A stretch of DNA of 64,000 nucleotides. Origin: Actinoplanes sp. SE50/110. GTDB taxonomy: Bacteria > Actinomycetota > Actinomycetes > Mycobacteriales > Micromonosporaceae. Made by a program: the position numbers and the translations under genes. Below are positions 25,421 through 34,600 of the stretch, one piece after another. The DNA lies in NCBI RefSeq assembly GCF_900119315.1, contig NZ_LT827010.1, forward strand, positions 5,923,001 through 5,987,000. Reading direction: 5' to 3'. The notes beneath the pieces were generated by a model. The model was given only the letters and a program-made list of their open reading frames with translations, had not been told where the DNA came from and ran no database searches. Every line of letters starts with the position of its first letter. The stretch's first letter is position 1.

Positions 25421-26272
25421 GTGAGCGGATTGACCACGGAACCCGCCGTCCCAGGGTGGTGGCGTCGCCGGCACCCCCGGCTCTCCGGCACCCTGCACAT
25501 CCGTGACAACCACGGCCACGACACCACCATCACCCTCCGCGGTCGCGGCGCCGTCCTGACTCCAGCCGGCAACAACCTCATCGGATACGGCGAGATCTGG
25601 GCAGTCCACACCGACCCGGAGACCACCACCACCAGCCTGATGATCAGCTACGGCCGTTCCCCAGCCCCCGACGACCGCGAAACCGGCCTCTGCCCACCCG
25701 GCGCCACCGTCACCCTGTCCGGCACCCACTTCACCTGGCACACCCCGAGCCAGGCCCCAGTCCCCGCGGAAATCCCCCACCAGCGCACCGCCGAACTCCG
25801 CAGCCACGATGGCCCAGCCACCAATGGACCGGCAACAACCAGGCGCAAGCCCGCCACGCCCACCGCCGCCAGCCACGAATCCACCACTGCCACCGCCGCC
25901 GGCCACGAGCAGCCCACCACACCCACCGCCGCCGGCCACGAGCCCGCCACGACCACCGCCGCCAACCACGAGCCCACCACCGCCACTGCCACCAGGCACC
26001 AGCCCACCGCCAGCGACCACGAGCCCACCGCTGGCATCGCGGGAACCGGCACGACCGACGATTCCACGGCGGCCACCGCTGCTCTCGGACAAACCGGCGC
26101 CGGGTCTGCGGGCGTCCGAGGCAACGCAGCGCCGACAACGAGCCGGGAGCCGGCGACCCGCAACACCCGGGTCCCGCTCCCTCGTTCCGGCAACAGGCGC
26201 GCCGCAATTCCCGGTTTTCGGCAACGAGTCAGTGCCCTCGTCCGGGACCTCACCCACCCGCCGGCCTACTGA
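25421..26272 (+). CDS. Unknown protein with a small N-terminal domain and Thr/His-rich repeats
   Basis: About 283 residues from GTG 25421 (GGA 3 bp upstream). Residues ~15-100 look like a compact beta-rich domain (GTLHIRDNHGHDTTITLRGRG, NLIGYGEIWAVHTDPE). Residues ~140-205 are about six copies of a ~10-residue unit, TAAGHEPTT, encoded by ~30-bp DNA repeats. The C-terminus is basic. There is no signal peptide or membrane segment. GC3 is high in this frame, which supports coding. It has no family I recognise, and it sits between the arabinose regulator and araD without an obvious link to sugar metabolism. Confidence 0.55.
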   Translation: MSGLTTEPAVPGWWRRRHPRLSGTLHIRDNHGHDTTITLRGRGAVLTPAGNNLIGYGEIWAVHTDPETTTTSLMISYGRSPAPDDRETGLCPPGATVTLSGTHFTWHTPSQAPVPAEIPHQRTAELRSHDGPATNGPATTRRKPATPTAASHESTTATAAGHEQPTTPTAAGHEPATTTAANHEPTTATATRHQPTASDHEPTAGIAGTGTTDDSTAATAALGQTGAGSAGVRGNAAPTTSREPATRNTRVPLPRSGNRRAAIPGFRQRVSALVRDLTHPPAY

Positions 26273-26311
26273 TCACGTCCGGAACGGCGTGGACATGTGC
26301 GGGGAAGGTTT

Positions 26312-26350
26312 GCCGGCCCGGGCGATGCTCCCAGCTACGCCCGGGCCGGC
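26312..26350. terminator. Strong hairpin between convergent genes
   Basis: A perfect 13-bp stem (26312-26324 with 26338-26350) with a 13-nt loop, 39 bp after the unknown plus-strand gene and 142 bp beyond the araD stop. The 26273-26492 stretch contains no gene. Confidence 0.65.
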
Positions 26351-26492
26351 GGAACGTCACCCCGCCCCGCTCGGTGATCCGAGCCAGGGTGGGGCGTCGT
26401 CCCGACAGGGCCCACCCGCGTGCGCATCGCGTACTGTTCGGCGCCGGTTGCTCGCTGCCGCGAACCACCGGCTACGGATGCGCTCGCGCGGG

Positions 26493-27209
26493 TCAGGCCT
26501 TGGCGGCGCCGGGATTGCCGTAGTAGGCGCCCGGGCCGTGCTTACGCTTGAAATGCCGTTCCTGCAAGTGCTGCGGCGTGAACGCCTGCGGGTTGATCGC
26601 CAGGGTGCGGATCGCCATGTCGGCGACCGCCTCGACGATGATCGCGTGCTCGACCGATTTCTTCGGGCTGACACCCCAGGTGAACGGCCCATGGTTGGCG
26701 ACCAGAGCGGCCGGCATCGCGGCCGCCGCCTCGTCGTCACCGATCAGCTCGATGATCACCCGGCCGGTGTTGAACTCGTAGTCGTGCGCGCACTCCTCAG
26801 CGGTAAGCCCGCGGGTCACCGGCACCGGCCCGTTGAAAGTGTCCGCGTGCGTGGTCCCGAGCACGGGAATATCCCGATTCGCCTGAGCGAAAGCCACCGC
26901 GTTCGTCGAATGCGTGTGCGTGATCCCCCCGATCGAGGGCCACGCCAGGTAGAACGCACGATGCGACTCGGTGTCCACCGACGGCCGCAGATCCCCGGCG
27001 AGCACCTTGCCGGTTTCAAGATTCACCGGAACCAACATGTCCGCGGTCAGATCACCGTAGGAAACCCCGGACGGCTTGATCAGGAAAAAACCACCCTCCC
27101 GATCCACACCGCTAACGTTTCCCCAGGTCAGCTGGGCCAGACCAGCCTCCGGAATCACCTGGTTGGCCAGCCACACGTCCCGGCGCAGAGCCTCCGACCC
27201 GATAGTCAC
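26493..27209 (-). CDS. araD: L-ribulose-5-phosphate 4-epimerase
   Basis: About 238 residues from GTG 27209, which matches the E. coli length (231) and opens SEALRRDVWLANQVIPEAGL. A longer GTG at 27254 overlaps both a -10-like TAGAGT and an operator, so it is unlikely. Class II aldolase/epimerase signatures are LTWGNVSGVD, IKPSGVSYGDLT, THTHSTNAVAFAQ (zinc His pair), GTTHAD and VANHGPFTWG. It converts L-ribulose-5-P to D-xylulose-5-P, the last step of arabinose catabolism before the pentose phosphate pathway. Ribulokinase (araB) is not in the window. Confidence 0.94.
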   Translation of the reverse strand: MTIGSEALRRDVWLANQVIPEAGLAQLTWGNVSGVDREGGFFLIKPSGVSYGDLTADMLVPVNLETGKVLAGDLRPSVDTESHRAFYLAWPSIGGITHTHSTNAVAFAQANRDIPVLGTTHADTFNGPVPVTRGLTAEECAHDYEFNTGRVIIELIGDDEAAAAMPAALVANHGPFTWGVSPKKSVEHAIIVEAVADMAIRTLAINPQAFTPQHLQERHFKRKHGPGAYYGNPGAAKA

Positions 27210-27241
27210 GTCGCCGCCATCCTCAGCTTCCGAACCCCGAT

Positions 27242-27255
27242 TGTTAGCGCTCACT
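27242..27255. promoter_or_regulatory. LacI-type operator at the araD promoter
   Basis: TGTTAGCGCTCACT carries the central GCGC and TGTTA arm of LacI-family operators. It overlaps a minus-strand TAGAGT (27258-27253) that could be the araD -10. It fits the same pattern as the 23430 site, so one regulator probably controls both units. Confidence 0.65.
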
Positions 27256-27439
27256 CTACTGGATCAGACGCGTCCGCGCTAAACCCGAAGTCCCCGCTTC
27301 CACATCGGGGCCAGCCCGAAGACCCAGAAGCCGCAACTTCGCGCCCGCCGTCAACTCGCGCCTCACCCGCCCGAGTCCAAGTCAACTGTGAGCGCAAACA
27401 GTCACTATCCTCCGCAGCTCATGCGGCCCTCCCCGCGCG

Positions 27440-27618
27440 ACCCGGACCCGAGCACGGACCGCTACCCGGACCGGGGCACGGACCGCGGCACGGATCCGGG
27501 CACGGCCCGCTACCCGGACCGCGGCACGGACCGCGGCACAGATCCGGGCACGGACCGGGGCACGGACCGCGGCACAGATCCGGGCACGGACCGCGGCACG
27601 GACCGCGGCGACCGCGGA
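27440..27618. repeat. 12-bp periodic minisatellite upstream of araD
   Basis: Around fourteen units of a 12-bp motif (consensus CGGCACGGACCG) with a higher-order 24-36 bp period marked by GATCCGGG and GCTACCCGGACC. It fills most of the 27256-27633 gap between the metallo-hydrolase stop and the araD promoter. All frames across it are open because of composition, so openness is not evidence of a gene. I see no secure gene in this gap. Confidence 0.75.
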
Positions 27619-27633
27619 TCGCCGGAAGGGGGG

Positions 27634-28413
27634 TCAGTGGCCGGCGAGGCTGGCGAAGATGACCGGGTCATGGGAGGAGAGAAGGGTCAGATCGGGCTCG
27701 GCGCGCTGGTGGAGGGCGGCGAGACGGGCATGGTTGGCACGAACCAGCGTGCGGTCGAAGGCGACGCCGATCTCCGCGAGCCGGAGACCGAGCGGCACCG
27801 GGGCGCCGGTCAGGGTGTTGCGGTGATAGAAGGCGTCGCCACAGTGCAGGAGCCAGCGGTCGCCGGAGTCGACCGCGACGCAGGCATGTCCCCGGGTGTG
27901 GCCGGGCATCGGGATCAGGACGACGCCCGGGCCGATCTCGGTGAGCTCCTTGGCCGCGGCGAAGCCTCGCCACCGCTCCCCGTCGGCGGTGTGTTCGACC
28001 AGATCGAGGCCGTGTGACCACTGGGCACTGCGGAATCGCCGGCGTTCCCCGCGGGTCGGAGCACGCAGAGCTCCCTCGGCCTCCGCGGCGGTGACGTGCA
28101 CCCGGGCGTGCGGGAAGTCGGCGAGGCCACCGATGTGGTCGATGTCGAAGTGGGTCACCACGATGTGACGCACGTCGGACGGTCGGAACCCGAGCCGCTC
28201 GACCTGGGCCACCGCGGTCTCCGCACGTCGCAGCGCGGGGCGCAGCAGGTGTCGTGGCGGGCCGATCCGGGTCGCCGGATCAGCGATGTCGGCCAGGCCG
28301 AAGCCGGTGTCGATCAGCACCAGACCGGCATCGGACTCGGCGAGGAGAACGTGACAGACCAGGTCACCGCCGGGCGGCCGCAACGTGCCGCAGTTGAGGT
28401 GGTGCACCCGCAT
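27634..28413 (-). CDS. MBL-fold metallo-hydrolase with variant metal motif
   Basis: 259 residues, one metallo-beta-lactamase fold: VLIDTGFG, VVTHFDIDHIGG (~88-100), MPGHTRGHACVAVD (~169-182), LLHCGDAFYH (~190) and a C-terminal LLSSHDP (~245). The usual HxHxDH motif reads H-F-D-I-D-H, so the second metal His is Asp. The other ligands (His in PGHT, Asp in GDA, His in SSHD) remain. The fold resembles lactonase/glyoxalase-like cytoplasmic hydrolases. Substrate unknown. It is probably transcribed alone. Confidence 0.85.
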   Translation of the reverse strand: MRVHHLNCGTLRPPGGDLVCHVLLAESDAGLVLIDTGFGLADIADPATRIGPPRHLLRPALRRAETAVAQVERLGFRPSDVRHIVVTHFDIDHIGGLADFPHARVHVTAAEAEGALRAPTRGERRRFRSAQWSHGLDLVEHTADGERWRGFAAAKELTEIGPGVVLIPMPGHTRGHACVAVDSGDRWLLHCGDAFYHRNTLTGAPVPLGLRLAEIGVAFDRTLVRANHARLAALHQRAEPDLTLLSSHDPVIFASLAGH

Positions 28414-28697
28414 CTGGTCCTCGCTCTCGCCGCATTCGCCTGCCGGTGCCGCGACGGTACGCCGTGCCGGAGCGAGGTGACAGGGGCCAGGGGCGGGAGG
28501 GGTTCACAATGCCCCGACAATGAGCCATTTCTGCAGCTCACGAGCCTAAATTTTTCGCGTGACCTACCCCTCCTTGACCGCCGGTGGCGCCGGGGTCCAA
28601 CCTGATCCGCACACCGGACACGGCGGCCGAGACGAGGCCCCCGGCCACCCCCACCATGCGGGGCAGCCGGCGTCGGGCCGTGCGCTGGGGCCGAATC

Positions 28698-31600
28698 TCA
28701 GTGACGGGTGGTGTGATGCGCGTGGCGGTGACCGGATTCATGACGGGAGAGCTGGAGAGGGTCGGGCAGGCCGTGCGCGGCGGCCAGGCCGTTCGGCTGT
28801 TGGAGCAGGTGGCCCTCAGCGACCAGGTCGGCCATCATGCCGGTGAGCCGGGCGTCGAGTTCCGCCGAGCGGCGCGACGACCAGCCGTAAAGTTTGGTCA
28901 CCGCGGCCAGCAACTCGTCCACCGGCAGCACGCCCCCGTCGATCACCAGATTCTCCAGAGCAATCGCGAGCTCGGCGTCGGAGACCTGGTCGGCCTTGCG
29001 GGCCACCCCGTCCGCCCGCTGCCGGACCACCGGGATGTCCTGGTCGGGGTCGCCGAGGAAGGTGCCGTCCCAGGCGACTCCGGCCTCCTCGATCGCGGCC
29101 TCGATCGCGGTGCGGGCCGGCCGGCTGATCCGGGCCAGGTCCCACTGCTCGCGCATGCGTTGCAGGGCGACGTTGATGTGCACCGGGCCCTCGATCTCGG
29201 CCAGCCTTCGCACGGCGGCGATCAGTTCCGGCCGCAGGCTCGGGTCGGTGAGCACGGCGCCGGCCGGCAGCGGGGGCAGGTCCGCTTTCCGGTACGGGTG
29301 TGCCCACTCGCCGGTGTGCGCCCCCGCCGCCCCGGTCGTCTCGGCGGCCCGGGCCGTGACATCCTGCCGGGTCTCCTCCTGCAGCATCGTCTCCGAACCG
29401 AGCACGGGGTCGGGCTGGTGCGCGCCGGCGAGATGCGGTCCGGTGGTGGCGACGCTCGGATGGGTCCAGCCGGGCGGTGCGGCCATCGTCTCCTCGAACT
29501 CGGCCACCGCGGCGGCCAGGTCCGGCTGCCCCACCATCTCCAGGAACCAGTCGGGACGCTCGGCCCTGACGCCGAGCAGCGACTGCTCGGCCACGGCGGC
29601 GGCCGCATCGGCCAGTTCCGGTTCCAGGTTGGCGGACTCGGTGAGTTCGGCCCGGATCTGCGAGATCGCGTCGAGACGGTCGGCGGGTTCCGCGGTCTCG
29701 TGCAGCCCGGCCAGGAATTGCGCGGCGGCTGCGGCCAATTCCTCGGTGCCGACCCCGAAGCGGGCGGCCACCTCGGCGAGATCCTCCCGGCTGGCAGAAG
29801 TCTGGTCGTCCCGGCTCACCACCGGCCACGACACGGTTCCGGCCTCCCGCGCCCTGGTATCCGACGGCCATGCGGTGCCCTGAGCCGGCTCCTCCCGCGT
29901 GGCGGCGGGCCACTCGACGGACGACACTCGCCGCTCGGCCGGTTCGGCTCCGGCGGTGGGCCACTCGACGGAGGAGACTCGCCGTCCGGCCGGCTGGATC
30001 GGCTCATCGGTGGCGGCGGACCACTGGACCCCTTCCTCGCGGGTCGCAGTGGGCCACTCGACCCGCTGCACGCGCGGCTCCCGGTCGGCGGCCGTCCGCT
30101 CCTCGCGCTCGGCGACCGGCCACTCCACGTTCCTGACCTGCGGCTCCCGGCTGGTCGGCTGCCCGGTCGTCGGCCATGCGACCTCCCTGACCTCTGGCTC
30201 CCGGCCGGCACGGGTTCCCCCCGGACGTTCAGCCGTAGGCCACGCGACATCCTGGACCCGAGGTTCCTGATCACCAGTGTTCCGGTCAGCCGTCGGCCAG
30301 GAGATCTCCTGGACCCCGGGCCGGTCCCCGGCCGCGGGCCATGCGACGCGTTCGGGCGCCTCGGCCCGGCTGGCGAACGGCCACTCCGCCCGGATGGTGG
30401 ACTCCTCCTGGACTTCCACGACGGCTTCCTCGGCGTCCGCGGACCAGTCCACGCCAGCCTCGGCGATCGACCGGTCGGCTTCGGAGCCGACGGCAAGCGG
30501 CTGCAGGGGCGAGCCGACCGCCGGGTCGCTCCCGGGTACGGGGGGCTCCGGGTGCGACTCCGCCGCAGCGGACCAGTCGGAGCGGGACGGGGACTCGGCC
30601 CGACTGGCGAAGGGCCACTCGGCCCGAACCGGGTTGTCCATCGCAGGAGCGGACCAGGAGCCGTTGTCGTCGCTGGTGGCAGCGGTGTCGGTTCGGGCCG
30701 CAGCACCACTGTCGGCATGGGTCGCGGTCATGGCCGGCTCGGCCGGAGCGCCGTCCGGCTCGACCGGCCACTCGGCGGACTCACTCCCGCCGGCACGGAG
30801 CTGAGCGATCGCGGCCTCCAGGTTGGCGCCCAGGTAGGCCTCGGCGGCGGCGAGTTCCTCAGCACCGGCCTGCGCAAAGGCGAACTCGGCCGCGACACCG
30901 GCCAGACCGGAGTGATCGGCGTGGGCCAGCCGTTCCCCGGCCGAGACGGCGATGCCGGCCTCGGAGGTCTCGGCGACAACCGGCTCGTCGGGTGTGGCCC
31001 CGACGGACTGAGCCGGCAGGTCGCCGCCCATCAGCGGGACCCGCTCGTCGAGGGCGCCGTCGTCGGGCGGACCGGCGGACTCCTCGAACTCGGCCACGTC
31101 ACCGGTGGTGGGCATACCGGTCGACGAAGCCCTGCTCCCGCGGAGGCCGAGGCCGGCGATCAGAGCGGCCTCGGTGACACGGCGGTCGTCGGCGTCGTGG
31201 GCGTCGGCGAGGTCCGCCTCGGCGGCGGCCTCCGTCTGGGCCACCCCGGCGTCGTCGGCGTCGGTCCAGGCGAAGAGACCTTCCCGCTCGGCGAGGTCGA
31301 GACCGGAGTCAGCGGAGGCGTCGGGGTATCCGCCGCCCGAGCTCTCGGTGGTCACCCGTGCGACCGGCTCGGCGGATGCCGACTCGGTGAATGCCGACCC
31401 GGTGAATGTCCGAACCTGCTCGTCGGAGGCCGCCTGGGTGAACGTGGACACCGGCGCCGCGGCAGTCGCATAGACGGTGCCGGACGATGGCGCGGCTTGC
31501 GCTGCGGGGACGGCGGCCACGACTTCGTCGTACGCCAATCGGGTCGTCCGCGGAGCGGGCGTCTCCCCGGCGGTGTCGGCGTAGCCGGCGCCGTAGCCCT

Positions 31601-34600
31601 CCGCCGCCTCCGCGACCGGGTACTCGACGGCGTCTGCCGGTGCGGGCGCGGCGTGCGCGATGTCTTCCGGCTGGTCCGGCGCGGTGGCGACGCCCAGTTC
31701 CGGTGGCGCCTCCTCGTCGGGGAGCCCGGCGAACGCGTCCTGGATGGCGGCCAGCAGACGGGTCTCCTCGCGGTCCCGGTCGAGGTACCAGGCGGTGCCC
31801 CAGATCCGGTGCAGCTTCCAGCCGAGACTGTCGAGCACCTGCTCGCGGATCCGGTCCCGGTCCCGGGCGGTCGGCGCCGAGTCGTACGTGGTGCCGTCGC
31901 ACTCGATGCCGAGAGCGTAGGGGGCGTTGCGCCGGGCGGAGCGGCGGACCGCCAGGTCGATCCGGTAGGCGCCGGCCCCGACCCGGGTGCTGACCCGGTA
32001 ACCCCAGCCGCGGATGACGTCCCGGACCGAGTCCTCGAACGGGGTCTGCGACTCCCCCGGGTGCGAGTCCTCCAGGCCCAGCGCGTGGATGCCGCGGGCG
32101 GCGTACTCCAGGAAGTCGGCCAGGTGGCGGAGGCTGACGTCGTTCTCCGAGAGATCCCGGGCGCGGACCGCGGACACCACTTCGAGCCGGCGCCGGGCGC
32201 GGGTGGTCGCCACGTTGAGGCGGCGCCAGCCGTCCGGTCCGGAGAGCCCGTCCAGGTCGCCGTTGATCGCGAAGATCACCACGTCGCGCTCATCGCCCTG
32301 GACGGCGTCCAGGCCCTTGATGAAGAAACCGCGCAGCCGGTCGTCCTCGGGCGGCACGATCATGTCGGCGACCGCGGCCTCGATCTCGTAGCCGTCCTCG
32401 GCGGTGCACACCACCACGCCGAGGCTGAGATCCGGCCGCGTGACGAAATGGTGGGCGACCCGGGTCGCGACCAGGTCGGCGAGCGGCATGTCGCCGATGG
32501 CCGGGTAGAGCTGCACGCCCCGGTCCGGCCCGGCCGGCGCGAACGCCGGAAAGGTGTGCAGGCGCCCCTGATAGAAGGCGTGGTTGGCGAACGCGATCAG
32601 CGACTCGTCGCGGCTGCGGTAATGCGTGGTCAGGTCGAGGACGCGGAACGCGTCGCAACTGAGCGCCTGCTCCAGGATCGAACGGGAGTCGCCGCCGGGG
32701 ATCGGTGTCGCGGTGAGCTGCCGGTCGTCGCCGCAGACCACCAGGGCGTTGCCACGGTAGGCGCAGGTGATCGCGTCCGGCACCGGCACCCGGGACGCCT
32801 CGTCGATGATCACGACGTCGAAGTGCAGGTCGGGCGGGAGCAGACGGCTCACGTCGGCCGGCGACATGACCAGGCAGGGCTTGACCGCCATCGCCGCCCG
32901 GGCGGTACGCGCGAACAGGTCCCGAACCGGCAGGCGGCGGCCCTGCTGGGCAGCCGCGGCGCGCAGCATCGCCGCCTCGCCGGCCGCGGCCTCCGCCGGT
33001 TGCAGCGCGTCGACCGCGTTCATCACCTCGGCCGCGGCGGCGCGCTGCAGCCCGGCGTCCCAGAGCCGGAACTCGTCGACCAGCCGGTCGCGGGAGACCG
33101 CGTCGAGTGGGGCCAGCCGGTCGTCGGACCGGATGATCGCGTCGGCCCAGGACTGGAAGAGCGCCCGGCCCAGCACCGGCAGGAGCTGCTCGACCGGCAG
33201 ATCCTCACGGATGCAGAAGTCGACCACCGGGTCCAGACCGTGCTCGGCCAGGACCGCGCGGGCCGTCTGACAGTCGAACCACTCCTGCTGGCCGCGTGTG
33301 TCGTCGAGCAGTTCGCGCAGCAGTTCCCGGGAGGTGTCCCGCTCGTCGAGAGCGGCGCTGAGGGCCGGGTGCCGGCTGGGCGCGAAGGCGCGCAGGATCC
33401 AGTCGCGGGCGGCCTGCCACTCGGCGACCCGGGCCGGCAGGGTGTCCGAGGGACGCGTCCGGCTGAGCAGTTCGGCCTGCTCGAGGGTGAACGCGATGTC
33501 CGCGCCGTTGCGGATCCGGCGAGCCTCGGAGGTCCAGGCCATCGCGGTGGCGAGCGCCTCCACGTCGGTCTGCGTGCCACGGTAGGCGGGGCCGAGGACC
33601 TTGGCGTACTCCTTGGCGTTGGCCGACAGGGCTGCGGCGGCCTCCGACGCGCTCTCCCGGAGCAGTCCGATCGCCGCCGCCTCGGCCAGGGTGAAGTCCC
33701 GGCCGGCGGCCGCGCTGTAGGCCTGGACCAGCTCGGCTACCGCGGTGAACGGCTCGACGTGGGCGCGCAGCCAGGTCACCGCGTCGTGGATCGGGCCGGT
33801 GGCCAGCTGTGGGCGGGGCGCGGGCTCGGGCGGTGGGCGCAGCGCCGCGGTCCAGCGTTCGAACTCCTTGCCGGCCTCGCCGACGATCCGGATGATCGCG
33901 CTGTTCGGGGTCGGCGCGCAGATCCGCTCGATCAGGGTGGGCAGCGCCTCCGGCGGGGTGACCTCAAGGGTCTGCGCGGCGGTCCGCAGTGCCCGCTCGA
34001 TCGCGTCGAAGTCGGTGTCCTGGCCCTGCCAGTGCTTGCCGAGGATGCCGGCGTACTCCTGCTCGGCCTCCGCGAGCTCCTGCAGCGCACGCTTCCAGGC
34101 GGCGGCCGCGTTCAGGTTGGCGACCGCCTGCGACCGCTTGACGTCCGGCCGGGCGATGTCGGCGGCGGCCTTCTTGTCCCGCCGCGACTGCGCGCTCAGC
34201 TTCCGCAGGCCCTTGTGCTGATGGGCGAATCGCTCGGCGAGCTCGTCCACCGGCTCGACCAGGGCGTTGTCACTGAAGTGCTCGCGGGCCCGGCTCTCGG
34301 CGGCCTTGACCACGTTGACCACCCGGCGCAGATTCCGCATCGCGGCGTGCGCGGCGTTCATGCCGAGACTGTCGAACCAGGCAGGTTCCGGCTTGTCCGG
34401 GCGGGACAGCAGGTCGACGATCGCGGTCAGCCGGGGCAGGTCGGTGAAGGCCACCACGTTCGGCAGACCGAGCCGGGCGGTCACCCGGTCCAGGCTGTGC
34501 TGGTGCTGTTCCAGCCGGTCCGCCTCGTCGGCGAAGCGGCGGGCCAGCCCGCGCGCCTGTGCGGCGGTCAGCGGCAGCAACTCGACCGCGGGCGGGTTCA

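Noticed and set aside
24793..25506. A possible 237-residue Pro/Ala-rich protein with PLHAAP repeats
   Set aside because: Opposite and alternative frames are equally open, codon third positions are mixed, and its end overlaps the better-supported gene at 25421.
27388..28017. A plus-strand frame with GTDRGTDP repeats running into the metallo-hydrolase
   Set aside because: The repeat part is a 12-bp minisatellite, and the rest is antisense to a clear MBL-fold gene.
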